A DNA stretch of 37,034 nt from Gammaproteobacteria bacterium (GTDB lineage: Bacteria > Pseudomonadota > Gammaproteobacteria > Steroidobacterales > Woeseiaceae): positions 1-37,034 of the forward strand of contig JAOUNK010000003.1 in NCBI GenBank assembly GCA_029881015.1. The letters run 5' to 3'. Under the pieces are notes generated by a model, which had not been told where the DNA came from, searched no databases, and was given only the letters and a program-made list of their open reading frames with translations. Positions 1-10,018 of the stretch are shown piece after piece. The number at the start of each line of letters is the position of its first letter. Within the stretch, counting starts at the first letter, position 1. The translations under genes were made by a program, and so were the position numbers.

Positions 1-942
1 GTAGGACTCCCACGGGTCGCCATTGCGCTCGATTCCCAGGGCCGCGAGGTACGCCGCGATCTTGCGGTGAGTCCTGGTCAGGTCGCGGTAAGACCCAAGG
101 TGCCGGACGCGAATCACCGGCCCACCGTAGGTTGAGCCCAGTCGCACACCCGCATCCTCCTGCGGCGTCTCGTCGTTGGCGCCCCGAACCGGGATCGCCG
201 CATCAAACACCAGTACCGAGCCGCTGAATGTGCGCGTGATGGACATCGGTGCCCCGGCATCCTGCAGGCCGTGTTCGTCGATAAAGCTCAGGATCTGGAA
301 ATAGGCTTTTCCCATCGCCTCCGACATGGCGGCGGGCTCGGGTCGTGAGGTCGTCGGCAGGTAAGCGATAGCGGCGGGTTCGACCACCAGGTGCTCGATC
401 TCGATATCGCTGAAATCGGCGGCAGGCAGGCTTTCCGCGACTTCCTTGAGGTTCGCGAGCCCGGCCTCGTAATCGCGGGCGACGACGCCACCGAGCATCG
501 ACGCGAAATAGCGCCCGACAATGTTCATACCGTAGTCGGCCTCGAACCCCCAGTACACATGGGTCGTCCCGACACCGGGAACCAGTCGGAACCAGGACCT
601 GGCCTCGCCCGGCTCGCCGGGGTTCATCACGATACCGACGTACTCGAACGGCCGGCTCTCGGTGATCGTCTGGGTGCCGCTGCCGATCACGGTTCCGTCC
701 CAGGTCACTGTCGCGCCGGCACCGCGGCTGCTGCCCGAGTAGATGAAGCGTGCGTTGGGGTCTGTGTCCGCCCACGGCGCCCACAGCGTAAAGCGGCGGA
801 AATCGTTGACGAGTGCGAACACCGTCGCCTGGTGCGCATCGATCTCGGTCGTGACCTCCACGCGATGTTCGCGCGGCAAGGCGAAACCGATAAGTACCAG
901 CAGGATGACCGACCCGACTACGCCATAGAGGACTTTTTGCAC
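1..942 (-). CDS. SRPBCC domain + GyrI-like effector-binding domain protein (3' end truncated by window edge)
   Basis: Not in the ORF track (no stop in window, GTG start). Reverse-strand reading from GTG at 942: VQKVLYGVVGSVILLVLIGFALPREHRVEVTTEIDAHQATVFALVNDFRRFTLWAPWADTDPNARFIYSGSSRGAGATVTWDGTVIGSGTQTITESRPFEYVGIVM... N-terminal TM, SRPBCC-like core, then GyrI-like region (...LGSTYGGPVIRVRHLGSYRDLTRTHRKIAAYLAALGIERNGDPWES). Confidence 0.8.
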   Translation of the reverse strand, partial: MQKVLYGVVGSVILLVLIGFALPREHRVEVTTEIDAHQATVFALVNDFRRFTLWAPWADTDPNARFIYSGSSRGAGATVTWDGTVIGSGTQTITESRPFEYVGIVMNPGEPGEARSWFRLVPGVGTTHVYWGFEADYGMNIVGRYFASMLGGVVARDYEAGLANLKEVAESLPAADFSDIEIEHLVVEPAAIAYLPTTSRPEPAAMSEAMGKAYFQILSFIDEHGLQDAGAPMSITRTFSGSVLVFDAAIPVRGANDETPQEDAGVRLGSTYGGPVIRVRHLGSYRDLTRTHRKIAAYLAALGIERNGDPWESY

Positions 943-1015
943 GTCGCTTTCCCAATCGTCGAAAGATTCGGGCTGGATTATTCCACAGTTGAGCTTGCTT
1001 CGGCACAATGCGTGT

Positions 1016-1837
1016 ATGACGCACGACATACAGAGCGAACTGCCGATCGGTGTCTTCGATTCCGGTGTCGGCGGTTTGACCGTCCTTAAGGCGATCCGTG
1101 AAGCACTGCCCGCAGAAAACCTGATCTACCTCGGCGACACGGCACGCCTGCCGTACGGCACCAAGAGCCCGGCTTCGATCGAGCGGTACGCGACCCAGGC
1201 CGCGGCGAAGCTGCAGGCGCAAGGCATCAAATTGCTGGTCGTGGCCTGCAATACGGCATCGGCTGTCGCGCTCGACGCCTTGCGCGAGGCCATGGCGCCG
1301 CTGCGGGTAGTGGGCGTGGTCGAGCCCGGTGCCGCCGCCGCCGCCAGGGCGCAGCCTGGTGGCAGGCACCTGGTGCTCGCGACCGAGGCCACCGTTCGAC
1401 TCGGTGCGTACCGCAAAGCTATCGCCGCCTGCGATCCGCAGGCCGTGGTTCGCGAACATGCCTGCGAGATGCTGGTCTCGCTGGCCGAGGAGGGTTGGAG
1501 CCATGGCGACATTGCACGCGCAATCGTGCAGCGCTACCTGGACGAATCCGACGGTCACAATCCGGACACGATCATCCTGGGCTGCACCCACTTCCCGCTC
1601 CTCAGGGACACGATCCAGGATGTTGCCGACGAGGGCGTGATACTGGTCGATTCGGCGAGCACGACCGCCGACGTCGTGCGCGAAGCGCTGCGGGCCGACG
1701 GCATGCTGCGTGGTGGTGGCGAACCCGGGTCGCTGCGCTTGCTGGCGACCGACGGGGCCACCCGTTTTGCGCGGGTCGGAGGCCAGTTTCTCGGCCACGA
1801 CCTCAGCTACAGCGACGTGGAGCTCGTCGATCTCTGA
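1016..1837 (+). CDS. murI: glutamate racemase
   Basis: PIGVFDSGVGGLTVLKAI, YLGDTARLPYGTKS, VVACNTASA, ILGCTHFPLL motifs; ATG at 1016 (MTHDIQSELPIGVFDSG) preferred over track start 989. Confidence 0.95.
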   Translation: MTHDIQSELPIGVFDSGVGGLTVLKAIREALPAENLIYLGDTARLPYGTKSPASIERYATQAAAKLQAQGIKLLVVACNTASAVALDALREAMAPLRVVGVVEPGAAAAARAQPGGRHLVLATEATVRLGAYRKAIAACDPQAVVREHACEMLVSLAEEGWSHGDIARAIVQRYLDESDGHNPDTIILGCTHFPLLRDTIQDVADEGVILVDSASTTADVVREALRADGMLRGGGEPGSLRLLATDGATRFARVGGQFLGHDLSYSDVELVDL

Positions 1838-1889
1838 CCCGCAGAGTGTGAGACAATCTGCCTATCGAAACCGTTCCAGGGGGAACCCC

Positions 1890-3551
1890 GTGATCACTCG
1901 CCGTTTCATTCGCCCGTTGGCCATCCTGATTTCGTCACTGCTTGTTGTTTCCTGCGGCAAAGAGGTGGCGCCCGAAGTTTCCGTCACAACGCTGGAGACT
2001 GTTGAACCCCGACCGGAGATCTATGCCGACTTCGCGCTGACCGCCGACCTGGATCACCTGAGCGACGACCAGAAGCAAATGATCGTGCTGCTGATCGACG
2101 CTGCGCAGATCATGGATGACCTGTTCTGGCGGCAGTCCTTTGGCGACAACTATGAAGCGTGGCTTGATTCCATAGCCGACGAAAAAACGCGGCGATTCGC
2201 GGAGTTGAACTACGGGCCGTGGGATGTGCTCGATGACGACAAGCCCTTTATGAAAGGGTTCGGCCCCAAGCCGCTGGGTGCCCGGTTTTATCCTGAAGAC
2301 ATGAGCAAGGACGAGTTCGAAGCCGCGTACCTGCCCGGCAAGGCCGGCCTCTACTCGTTCGTCCGCCGGGACCGCGACGGCGGCCTGGTGCTGGTGCCTT
2401 ATCACGTTGAATACAGCGAAGAGCTCCACGCAGCGGCAACCCTGCTGCGCGAAGCCGCGAAACTGGCCGAGAGCCCGGACTTTGCCAACTACCTGAAGCT
2501 GCGTGCCGCCGCGTTGATCAGCGATGACTTCCAGCTTAGCGACGCCTACTGGATGGACGTCAAGGACAACAAGATCGATGTGGTCATCGGCCCGATAGAG
2601 ACCTACCTGGACCGCCTGTACGGTTATCGCGCCGCCTACGAAGCCTACGTCCTGGTCAAGGACCTGGAATGGAGCGAACGCCTGGGTCGCTTTGCCGCAT
2701 TTCTGCCGCAGCTACAGGAAGGCCTGCCGGTTCCCGACGAGTACAAGCAGGAGTCGCCCGGGTCGAACGCGGACCTGAACGCCTACGATGTCGTGTACTA
2801 CGCCGGCCACAGCAACGCGGGCGGCAAGACCATTGCCATCAACCTGCCGAACGACGAACAGGTGCAGCTCGAGAAAGGCTCGCGCCGCCTGCAGCTCAAG
2901 AATGCGATGGAAGCAAAGTACCGCAAGATCCTCGAGCCGATCGCCGACGTGCTGATCGACGAGACGCAACGCGAGCACATCACGTTTGACGCGTTCTTCT
3001 CGAACACGATGTTCCACGAGGTTGCGCACGGGCTGGGCATCAAGAATACGATCGATGGCACGGGCACGGTTCAAAACGCCATGCTCGACCTTGCCTCCAG
3101 CATGGAGGAGAACAAGGCGGACGTGCTTGGCCTGTACATGATCACCGAGTTGCACAAGGCCGGTGAACTGGCCGATGCGGATCTGCGCGATTTCTACGTC
3201 ACTTTCATGACCGGCATTTTCCGTTCGATTCGTTTTGGCGCGTCAAGCGCGCACGGCAAGGCCAACATGGTGCGCTTCAATTTCTTCCTGGACGAAGGCG
3301 CGTTCGTGCGTGATGCAGAAACGGGCCGCTACAGTGTCGATTTCGAGCGCATGGAAGTGGCCATGGAAAATCTCTCACGCTTGCTGCTGACGCTGCAGGG
3401 TGATGGCGACTATGAAGGCGCGAAGGAGCTCACCGAGACAAAGGGGGTAATTCTCCCGCAACTGCAGGCCGATCTCGACCGCCTGACGGATGCCTCGATC
3501 CCGGTCGATATCGTGTTTCAGCAAGGCGTCGCGGTGCTGGGCCTGGAATAG
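1890..3551 (+). CDS. M49-like (dipeptidyl-peptidase III-related) zinc hydrolase, predicted lipoprotein
   Basis: GTG start at 1890 in frame with track ORF gives VITRRFIRPLAILISSLLVVSCGKE (lipobox VVSC). Zn motif MFHEVAHGLGIKN and downstream SSMEENKADVLGLYMI, resembling the EEAKAD motif of M49-like proteins. Confidence 0.75.
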   Translation: MITRRFIRPLAILISSLLVVSCGKEVAPEVSVTTLETVEPRPEIYADFALTADLDHLSDDQKQMIVLLIDAAQIMDDLFWRQSFGDNYEAWLDSIADEKTRRFAELNYGPWDVLDDDKPFMKGFGPKPLGARFYPEDMSKDEFEAAYLPGKAGLYSFVRRDRDGGLVLVPYHVEYSEELHAAATLLREAAKLAESPDFANYLKLRAAALISDDFQLSDAYWMDVKDNKIDVVIGPIETYLDRLYGYRAAYEAYVLVKDLEWSERLGRFAAFLPQLQEGLPVPDEYKQESPGSNADLNAYDVVYYAGHSNAGGKTIAINLPNDEQVQLEKGSRRLQLKNAMEAKYRKILEPIADVLIDETQREHITFDAFFSNTMFHEVAHGLGIKNTIDGTGTVQNAMLDLASSMEENKADVLGLYMITELHKAGELADADLRDFYVTFMTGIFRSIRFGASSAHGKANMVRFNFFLDEGAFVRDAETGRYSVDFERMEVAMENLSRLLLTLQGDGDYEGAKELTETKGVILPQLQADLDRLTDASIPVDIVFQQGVAVLGLE

Positions 3552-3558
3552 TCGTTTT

Positions 3559-4641
3559 CTAGAGATCGCTTTTTGCGACAACGGGCAATTGCCCGCCGAA
3601 CAACGTGGTCAGGTATAGCGCCCGGTCGGTCTCCAGGACGCCGGTTAGCGTCGGGAAACGCGCGTTCGGTTCGTGCATGTTCATGAGAATGTCGCCTTGC
3701 CCATTGAAGGCAATAACGTGCGACGAAGGCACCGCTTTCGGCCGCACCGCCGCCGGCAGGCGCTGGATGACCTTGCGCAGCCATGGCTTGTCGCTCACAC
3801 GATCCAGCAGGGCGTTTCGCGGCGCCGCGAGTCCCAGCCAGAAACGGCCGTTGCGTCCCGTCTTGATGTTGTCCGGGAAGCCGGGCAGATTCTCGAGCAA
3901 GATCTCCGTCTCACCTCGGCGCGGGCCAGCCAGCCAGTGTTTGAGCACGCGATAGCTGCCGGTTTCCGCGACAACGATGAACTGGTTGTCATCGCTTATC
4001 GCAACGCCGTTCGCATAGTTCAGGCCATCGAGTATCATCGTTGCGATACCGCTGGCAGGATCGAACTCGATAACGCTGCCGTGGCCGCCGTGTTCCATGA
4101 TATCGAGTAGCGACGCGTCGTAGGTACCGCGATACTTTTCCGCACCAAACTTGCTGCTGGCCTCGGAGAAGTAGATCCTGCCGTCGTGAGCCAGCGCCAG
4201 GTTGTTCGGATAGACTGGCGTTGCGCCGTCGATGGAACCCAGCAGTGTGCTGATGTCGCCGCTGGCGTCGATACGCTGCAGTCCGGAATAGGCATTTGCG
4301 ATTACGAGGCTACCGTCTTTTGCCGCTTCGATGCCGAGCGGACGGCCGCCGACCAAAGCAAACTTTTCGACTTTCCGATTGCGTATGCGCAGAACGTGCC
4401 CGCTGGATGTCGTTACGTACACTGAGTTGTCGTGGCCGAGGGTCGCATCCTCGGGCCCCTCGAATGACTGCAGGTCAATAGTCGTTGCTGCCTGGAGCTG
4501 GTCGTTCGGCAGGAACGGGTCGACGAGTCCGCGGTCTTCGGGCGCATGCCACGCGACCGGCTCGATGGGGACCGGCCAAAAGAGCAGGTAAGAAAGCGCA
4601 ACGAGGAGGATTGCTCCAGTGACCTTAAGGAGCCTGTTCAT
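3559..4641 (-). CDS. SMP-30/strictosidine synthase-like beta-propeller protein with N-terminal membrane anchor
   Basis: N-terminal TM (LLKVTGAILLVALSYLLFWPVP); FEGPEDATLGHDNSVYVTTSSGHVLRI, GRPLGIEAAKDGSLVIANAYSGL, YFSEASSKF, NYANGVAISDDNQFIVVAETGSYRVLKHWL, GFPDNIKTGRNGRFWLGL typical of strictosidine synthase/APMAP-like proteins. Confidence 0.85.
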   Translation of the reverse strand: MNRLLKVTGAILLVALSYLLFWPVPIEPVAWHAPEDRGLVDPFLPNDQLQAATTIDLQSFEGPEDATLGHDNSVYVTTSSGHVLRIRNRKVEKFALVGGRPLGIEAAKDGSLVIANAYSGLQRIDASGDISTLLGSIDGATPVYPNNLALAHDGRIYFSEASSKFGAEKYRGTYDASLLDIMEHGGHGSVIEFDPASGIATMILDGLNYANGVAISDDNQFIVVAETGSYRVLKHWLAGPRRGETEILLENLPGFPDNIKTGRNGRFWLGLAAPRNALLDRVSDKPWLRKVIQRLPAAVRPKAVPSSHVIAFNGQGDILMNMHEPNARFPTLTGVLETDRALYLTTLFGGQLPVVAKSDL

Positions 4642-4653
4642 CGCGGCAGCGGC

Positions 4654-5259
4654 TTACCGGTTGGCGTCGATCATCTGCAGGAATTCGGCGCGCGTTCGCG
4701 CGTCCGTGCGAAAGCCACCGACCATCTGGCTCGTGACCATCGATACGCCGGGCTTGTGAACGCCGCGCGTTGTCATGCACTGGTGCTTGGCGTCGATGAC
4801 CACGGCGACACCCTTGGGCTGCAGGACTTCCTGGATGCAATTCGCGATCTGCGCCGTCAGTTTTTCCTGCACCTGGAAGCGACGCGCGTAGGCTTCGACA
4901 ACCCGGGCGAGTTTGCTGATGCCGACGACCTTGTTCCTCGGCAGGTAGCCCACGTGCGCTTTGCCGATAATCGGCGCCATGTGGTGTTCGCAATGGGATT
5001 CGAAGGTGATGTCGCGCAAGACAATCATCTCGTCATAGCCCTCGACTTCCTCAAAGGTCCGCTCGAGGAACTCATACGGATTGACGGCATAGCCGCTGAA
5101 CCAGTCCTCGTAGGCACGTGCGACACGTTTCGGTGTGTCGATCAGGCCTTCGCGGCGCGTGTCCTCGCCCGCCCACAGCAGCAAAGTGCGCACGGCCTCT
5201 TCGGCCTGGTTGCGACTGGGTCTGCGGGGTTTGGGTTGTTTCTTCCTGCTGGCCGCCAT
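4654..5259 (-). CDS. folE: GTP cyclohydrolase I
   Basis: [70 protein letters not shown] motifs. Confidence 0.95.
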   Translation of the reverse strand: MAASRKKQPKPRRPSRNQAEEAVRTLLLWAGEDTRREGLIDTPKRVARAYEDWFSGYAVNPYEFLERTFEEVEGYDEMIVLRDITFESHCEHHMAPIIGKAHVGYLPRNKVVGISKLARVVEAYARRFQVQEKLTAQIANCIQEVLQPKGVAVVIDAKHQCMTTRGVHKPGVSMVTSQMVGGFRTDARTRAEFLQMIDANR

Positions 5260-5291
5260 GGCACGCGTCCCTGTTCGAATTCGGGGCTATC

Positions 5292-5921
5292 CTACGCAGA
5301 CTTCTGAGCGAGGTCGAGACCGACCGGGCAGGTTACTCCTGTACCGCCTATTCCGCAGTAGCCGCCCGGGTTTTTTGCAAGATACTGCTGGTGGTAGTCC
5401 TCGGCGTAGTAGAACGTATCGAGAGGTTCGATCTCTGTCGTGATGCTGCCGAGGCCTGCCGCGCGCAACTCATTCTGATAGGTGTCGCGAGAGCGTACGG
5501 CGATGTTCCCCTGCTTGTCGTCCAGTGTATAGATTGCCGAACGATACTGTGTGCCGATGTCGTTGCCCTGGCGCATGCCCTGCGTCGGATCATGGCTCTC
5601 CCAGAACACCTTGAGGACGTTGTCGAAGGCCACGATCCGGGGATCGAATACGACGAGCACGACCTCGGCGTGGCCGGTGCCGCCGGTGCACACCTCCTGG
5701 TAGGTCGGATTGGGTGTTGTGCCACCGGCGTAGCCGACAGCGGTGGTATACACGCCCTCTGTTTCCCAGAAACGACGCTCCGCGCCCCAAAAACAACCCA
5801 GGCCCAGCACGGCCTGTTGCAGGTGCGAGGGGAAGGGCGGCTGCAAGGGCTTGCCGTTTACGAAATGGCAGTCGGGCACGGGCAGGGGCGTGTCACGGCC
5901 TGGTAGCGTCGTGTCGTTCAT
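5292..5921 (-). CDS. msrA: peptide-methionine (S)-S-oxide reductase MsrA
   Basis: [55 protein letters not shown]. Start overlaps the stop of the upstream TPR gene by 4 bp. Confidence 0.95.
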   Translation of the reverse strand: MNDTTLPGRDTPLPVPDCHFVNGKPLQPPFPSHLQQAVLGLGCFWGAERRFWETEGVYTTAVGYAGGTTPNPTYQEVCTGGTGHAEVVLVVFDPRIVAFDNVLKVFWESHDPTQGMRQGNDIGTQYRSAIYTLDDKQGNIAVRSRDTYQNELRAAGLGSITTEIEPLDTFYYAEDYHQQYLAKNPGGYCGIGGTGVTCPVGLDLAQKSA

Positions 5922-7321
5922 TCTTCGCTGGTCTCCTGGTGGTTCGCCGTGGCCGCTTTCTTCTGCCGCAATTCCTCGAGTTCGGCCTCGGAGTAATAGA
6001 ATTCATGCCGAAAGACCTGGTTGCCCGATGCAACGGGGACGCCTTCCTCAAGTACCGGCCTGAAAATGCGCCGCCGGATTTCCCTGTGTACCATGCGTTG
6101 CATGTCCGTGAACTCGGCGGGCCTCGCTTCGGTGCGAATGTTCTTCACGCGGCCCCGTGCCGAAACCGTGTATTCGACCTCGATCACGCCGGTCAGGAGC
6201 CCTGCGCTCGACTGGCTGTTTGCGCCGCCGCCACTAAAGCGGGGAAGACCCTCTTCGCGGATCGGCACCGGTCGTTCGAGAAGCTCATGCCGCAACTCGA
6301 TGCGATCCTCGTCGCGGGACAGCTCGTTCCAGACCTCGAGGTAAATACTGTGCGCCCTGTTGTGGGTTTCGTTGGAGATGTAATAGTCGGCAAGCGCCAG
6401 GCGCGCCTGCGCGAGCTCCAGCCACGGGAAGTCCTCAACCGCTTCGGCAACGCGCACAGCACGCTTGAGATAGGTCTCACCGGTCAGCGCAAGCGAGGTG
6501 CGCGAGCCGTCCGTGATGGGCTCATTGTAATAAAACGACTTGCCGAGCCGGATGAGAGGGTCGACCAGCCTGGGGTCTTCTTTGCCAACCGTCGTCTCGA
6601 GGATGCGAATGGCCCGTCGATACGTGATCCGTTCGTCGTTGTAATATCCGGCTCGGTGTTGCCAGTCAGCGCGCCGCATCAGTGACGGCAGCAGGCCCAG
6701 TGCGTTGTCGGCGAAATGACGAACATTGAGCGCGTTGATCCTGTCCAGCGTGTCGCGCGCGGTCTCGAGGTCGCCGAGCCGAACCAGGGCTTCGGCCAGC
6801 GATTCCAGGATCTCGATCTGTTCGATATTGTGCGGGCCTTCGTTCACGTGCGTGATATGTGTCGCACGGCCGAAACTCTTGGCCGCCAGGTCGGGACGGC
6901 CTTCGCCGAGCTGGGCGGCGCCAAGGCCCCGGAGCGGATTGACGAGTTCCTCGTTCAGCCTGTCCCTGACGACCTCGAGAATCTCGATGGCCGACGTAAA
7001 GTTCTGGATAGCCGCCGCGTATTGCTGGTTGTTGTGTTGCACAATTGCGAGATTGTTCAACGCTTTCGCAGCTTCGAGGGATTGCGGGCCATGCACTCTC
7101 ATGGTCATTTCGACGACGCGTTTCGCCGAAATGTCGGCCTCGTCGTAATTCCGCTCGGCCAGCAGGTCCCTGAACCGCGCAAATTCGCGCAGCACATCGT
7201 CTTCGGTGATCGCTTGTGCCGGTTCGCTCTGCGGCATTGCGACCGGAGTCTCCTGGCCGATGGCCATCGAGGACAGGGAAAAGAGCAAAGCAGCGAAGCT
7301 TAGTGGTCTGATGGTTCTCAT
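5918..7321 (-). CDS. TPR-repeat periplasmic protein with TonB-like C-terminal domain
   Basis: Signal peptide ([18 protein letters not shown]); repeated helical TPR-like segments; C-terminus [66 protein letters not shown] resembles TonB_C. Confidence 0.8.
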   Translation of the reverse strand: MRTIRPLSFAALLFSLSSMAIGQETPVAMPQSEPAQAITEDDVLREFARFRDLLAERNYDEADISAKRVVEMTMRVHGPQSLEAAKALNNLAIVQHNNQQYAAAIQNFTSAIEILEVVRDRLNEELVNPLRGLGAAQLGEGRPDLAAKSFGRATHITHVNEGPHNIEQIEILESLAEALVRLGDLETARDTLDRINALNVRHFADNALGLLPSLMRRADWQHRAGYYNDERITYRRAIRILETTVGKEDPRLVDPLIRLGKSFYYNEPITDGSRTSLALTGETYLKRAVRVAEAVEDFPWLELAQARLALADYYISNETHNRAHSIYLEVWNELSRDEDRIELRHELLERPVPIREEGLPRFSGGGANSQSSAGLLTGVIEVEYTVSARGRVKNIRTEARPAEFTDMQRMVHREIRRRIFRPVLEEGVPVASGNQVFRHEFYYSEAELEELRQKKAATANHQETSEE

Positions 7322-7462
7322 CCGCTGGATCGGGTCTCCTGGCAGCTTTCTGCGGCGCCGTCTGAGTGTATGTGAGACACGCGGCGGTTGGATTAGTTCT
7401 CCACGGTGGCTCCCGGTCCACTATACCGGCTGCCCCTGCATGAAGGTAGATGCATCCCGGGC

Positions 7463-8527
7463 CTAGAAATCGAGGCCCAACTGCTGAACCCCGGGCCTCA
7501 TGAATTGCGTGCAATCCAGCGCGTGCTGGTAGGCGTCGGCCTCCAGGCCTAGCTTGCGGCTGGCCGTCCGGAAACGACTTGCAAGCATATCGGCATAGGC
7601 ACCTCGCCCGGTCTGGCGAACGCCGAAGCGGGCGTCGTAACTGCGACCGCCGCTGGCCTGCCTGACAAGGCTAAGGACTCGATCCTTGCGCTCCGGAAAG
7701 TGAGTGGCGAGCCATTCGGTAAAAATGTCGAGCAGCTCATGTGGCAGCCGCAGGAAGATATAGCTGGCCTGGTCTGCGCCGGCAGTGGCGACGGCTTCCA
7801 GGATTGCCTCTATCTCATGGTCATTAATCGCGGGGATGACCGGGGCGACCAGGGCGCTGACGGGGATGCCGTGCTCCGCCAACCGGGTCATCGCTTTCAG
7901 GCGCGCCGCGGCGGAGGGTACGCGTGGCTCCATGACCCGTTTCAGGTCACTGGACATGGTTGGTACGCTGATCGCGACGGAGCAGAGACGACGTTCCGCC
8001 AACGCGGCCAGCAGGCCGATATCGCGCGTGACCAGGTGACTCTTGGTGATCAGGTTGACGGGGTGCCTGTGCTCGAGAAAGAGCTCGAGCATCTGGCGCG
8101 TAATCCCCAGCGTTTTTTCGGCGGGCTGGTAGGGGTCGGTATTTGCGCCGATGGTTATCGGCTTGCACGTGTAGTTTTTCTTTTCCCATTCGTTGAGCAG
8201 CAGCGCGGCCGCATTGGGCTTGTAGAAGACCCGGGTCTCGAAGTCGAGTCCGGGCGAGAGGTCCAGGTAGCTGTGGCTGGGCCTCGCATAACAATAGACA
8301 CAGCCGTGCTCGCAACCCTGGTAAGGATTGATCGACTGGTCGAAGGGAATGTCGGGCGAGTTGTTGGTGCTGATAATCCGACTCGCCGGCATTGAGCGCA
8401 CAACGGTGGGTCGTGCCTCGAGTGCCTGTTCATAGGCAATATCGTCGTCGAGTTCGACGGGGCGTTTTTCGAACCGGCCAAGCGGCGCGGAAATCGCACC
8501 GCGGCCTTTGCGAGCTCGGGCTGTCAT
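7463..8527 (-). CDS. PA0069-family radical SAM protein (SplB/COG1533-like)
   Basis: Radical SAM CxxxCxxC in NPYQGCEHGCVYCYARPSHSYLDLSPGLDFETRVFYKPNAAALL; ITIGANTDPYQPAEKTLGITRQMLELF. Start placed at MTARARKGRG (8527) with AGGA-like RBS. Confidence 0.9.
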   Translation of the reverse strand: MTARARKGRGAISAPLGRFEKRPVELDDDIAYEQALEARPTVVRSMPASRIISTNNSPDIPFDQSINPYQGCEHGCVYCYARPSHSYLDLSPGLDFETRVFYKPNAAALLLNEWEKKNYTCKPITIGANTDPYQPAEKTLGITRQMLELFLEHRHPVNLITKSHLVTRDIGLLAALAERRLCSVAISVPTMSSDLKRVMEPRVPSAAARLKAMTRLAEHGIPVSALVAPVIPAINDHEIEAILEAVATAGADQASYIFLRLPHELLDIFTEWLATHFPERKDRVLSLVRQASGGRSYDARFGVRQTGRGAYADMLASRFRTASRKLGLEADAYQHALDCTQFMRPGVQQLGLDF

Positions 8528-8539
8528 GGCTATTCCTGA

Positions 8540-8559
8540 TGCTGTATGGATATACAGTA
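8540..8559 (-). promoter_or_regulatory. LexA (SOS) box upstream of the radical SAM gene
   Basis: Minus strand TACTGTATATCCATACAGCA: CTGT-N8-ACAG, 17/20 identity to the E. coli consensus TACTGTATATATATACAGTA, 12 nt upstream of the ATG at 8527. Confidence 0.85.
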
Positions 8560-8590
8560 TCACAGAATATCGTGTCCGGGCCCTCGCTGA

Positions 8591-8938
8591 CTAGCGGAAC
8601 AGGCGACGATAGAACTTGCGCAGCACGAGTATGCCGAGCGCAAGCGCGGCGGCGACGCTGTTGACTGGTGCCAGGAGCTGCTGCAGCCAGCCGGTCTCGA
8701 TGCTCACCAGCGAGGCCGGCAGTAACTCCGTCGCCATGGTCATCGCTGTGATCACCGGGGCCGCGAGCAGCGCGATGCAGGCAATGGCGACCAGCATGCC
8801 GGCCGACCACAACAGCATTGTCCGGCGGCGCTGCCTGTCGATCATGCGCATGACATCTTCTGCAAAGGCATTGTCGTCGAGACTGCTCTCGGCCTGAGCG
8901 AACAATGCCATCAACAGCGGGTCGCGTTCAGTGGTCAT
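8591..8938 (-). CDS. small membrane protein, putative anti-sigma-factor-like
   Basis: Two hydrophobic segments; 4-bp overlap with the ECF sigma gene upstream; N-terminal cytoplasmic helix. Confidence 0.6.
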   Translation of the reverse strand: MTTERDPLLMALFAQAESSLDDNAFAEDVMRMIDRQRRRTMLLWSAGMLVAIACIALLAAPVITAMTMATELLPASLVSIETGWLQQLLAPVNSVAAALALGILVLRKFYRRLFR

Positions 8939-9498
8939 CTCGTTTCCTCGGGTGTGGTCGCATAGGCGGCCAGTGTTTCCTGCAGCCGCTTCGTTCCGCG
9001 CCGGATATGTGACTTGATGGTCCCGAGCCGCATCCCGGTGAACGACTCGATTTCAGTATGGGTCATACGTTCGTGATAGCACAGCACAATGCAGAGCCGG
9101 ACGTCGTGCGGCAAGGTGGCAAGAGCAGCGTCCAGGTCCATGCCGACGCCGGTCTGATCGGTATGCGTGGAATCGGCGTCGGCGTGTTCGTCCGCCATGC
9201 GCAACGGGTCTTGCCGACGCGCATGCTGCAACCAGGTGTTGATCGCCAGCCGTTTTAGCCAGGGGCCGAAGCGTTCGATATCGTGTAGCTGCCGAATCGA
9301 CTTCCACGCCTGCATGAACGCCTGCTGCGACAGGTCGTCCGCGAGAGTCGCATCGCCGCTGCAACGCCGCATGAGATTGCGAATCCATGCCTGGCGGCGT
9401 TTCATCAGTTCGGCGAAGGCACCACGGTCCCCTGTGCGGGACAGACCGACAAGTACCGACTCCGGACTCCTGGCAAGAAGGTCCGTCGAGTAGCCCAA
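8935..9498 (-). CDS. ECF RNA polymerase sigma factor
   Basis: ATLADDLSQQAFMQAWKSIRQLHDIERFGPWLKRLAINTWL (sigma2), LPHDVRLCIVLCYHERMTHTEIESFTGMRLGTIKSHIRRGTKRLQETL (sigma4). TTG start at 9498. Confidence 0.92.
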   Translation of the reverse strand: MGYSTDLLARSPESVLVGLSRTGDRGAFAELMKRRQAWIRNLMRRCSGDATLADDLSQQAFMQAWKSIRQLHDIERFGPWLKRLAINTWLQHARRQDPLRMADEHADADSTHTDQTGVGMDLDAALATLPHDVRLCIVLCYHERMTHTEIESFTGMRLGTIKSHIRRGTKRLQETLAAYATTPEETR

Positions 9499-9499
9499 G

Positions 9500-9916
9500 C
9501 TATTGCCCGAAGATGTCCCGGTTCTTGGCCGCGTCGGCGTTGGTTGCCCGATCCAGGAAGCGTGCCGCGGTCAACAGGCCGATGCCGACGAAAGCGACGA
9601 GGCCGGCCACGCCAAACAGGGGCATGAGGGCGTCCGGTTTGCTGAGGCTGATAACCCACCCCATGAACGCCAGCCCGGGTGCCACGAAGATGACAATCAG
9701 GCCGGCGACCTTGAGGTCGCGCGCCGGGTCCTTCTTGTGCCCGAGCAGCTTGTCGACAAGGTCCTGGTCGGGCGTCTTGCCGCTCTCAATCATGCGCCGG
9801 AGCGTCTCGTGCTCCGCTTCGCGCTTACGCACGCCGTCCCAGATGCCACCGACCGATACGGCTGCTACGAACATCCAGAAGCCGAAGGCGGCAAGGCCGA
9901 AGATCCCACTTTCCAT
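9500..9916 (-). CDS. DUF6249-like membrane protein
   Basis: MESGIFGLAAFGFWMFVAAVSVGGIWDGVRKREAEHETLRRMIESGKTPDQDLVDKLL plus two C-terminal TM segments; directly upstream of the ECF sigma gene. Confidence 0.7.
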   Translation of the reverse strand: MESGIFGLAAFGFWMFVAAVSVGGIWDGVRKREAEHETLRRMIESGKTPDQDLVDKLLGHKKDPARDLKVAGLIVIFVAPGLAFMGWVISLSKPDALMPLFGVAGLVAFVGIGLLTAARFLDRATNADAAKNRDIFGQ

Positions 9917-10018
9917 ACTGCTCTCCCACGAAAATTGTGTGTCTTACTGTTGGAGATGCAAACTCTGTCGACCTGGATGCACCCGCACAGGCATTCAGCC
10001 TTTGGTGTGCTCGGTCTC

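Noticed and set aside
203-1798. 531-aa minus-strand ORF overlapping murI
   Set aside because: Arg-rich antisense translation with no family motif; true genes here are the SRPBCC/GyrI protein (1-942, minus, other frame) and murI (plus).
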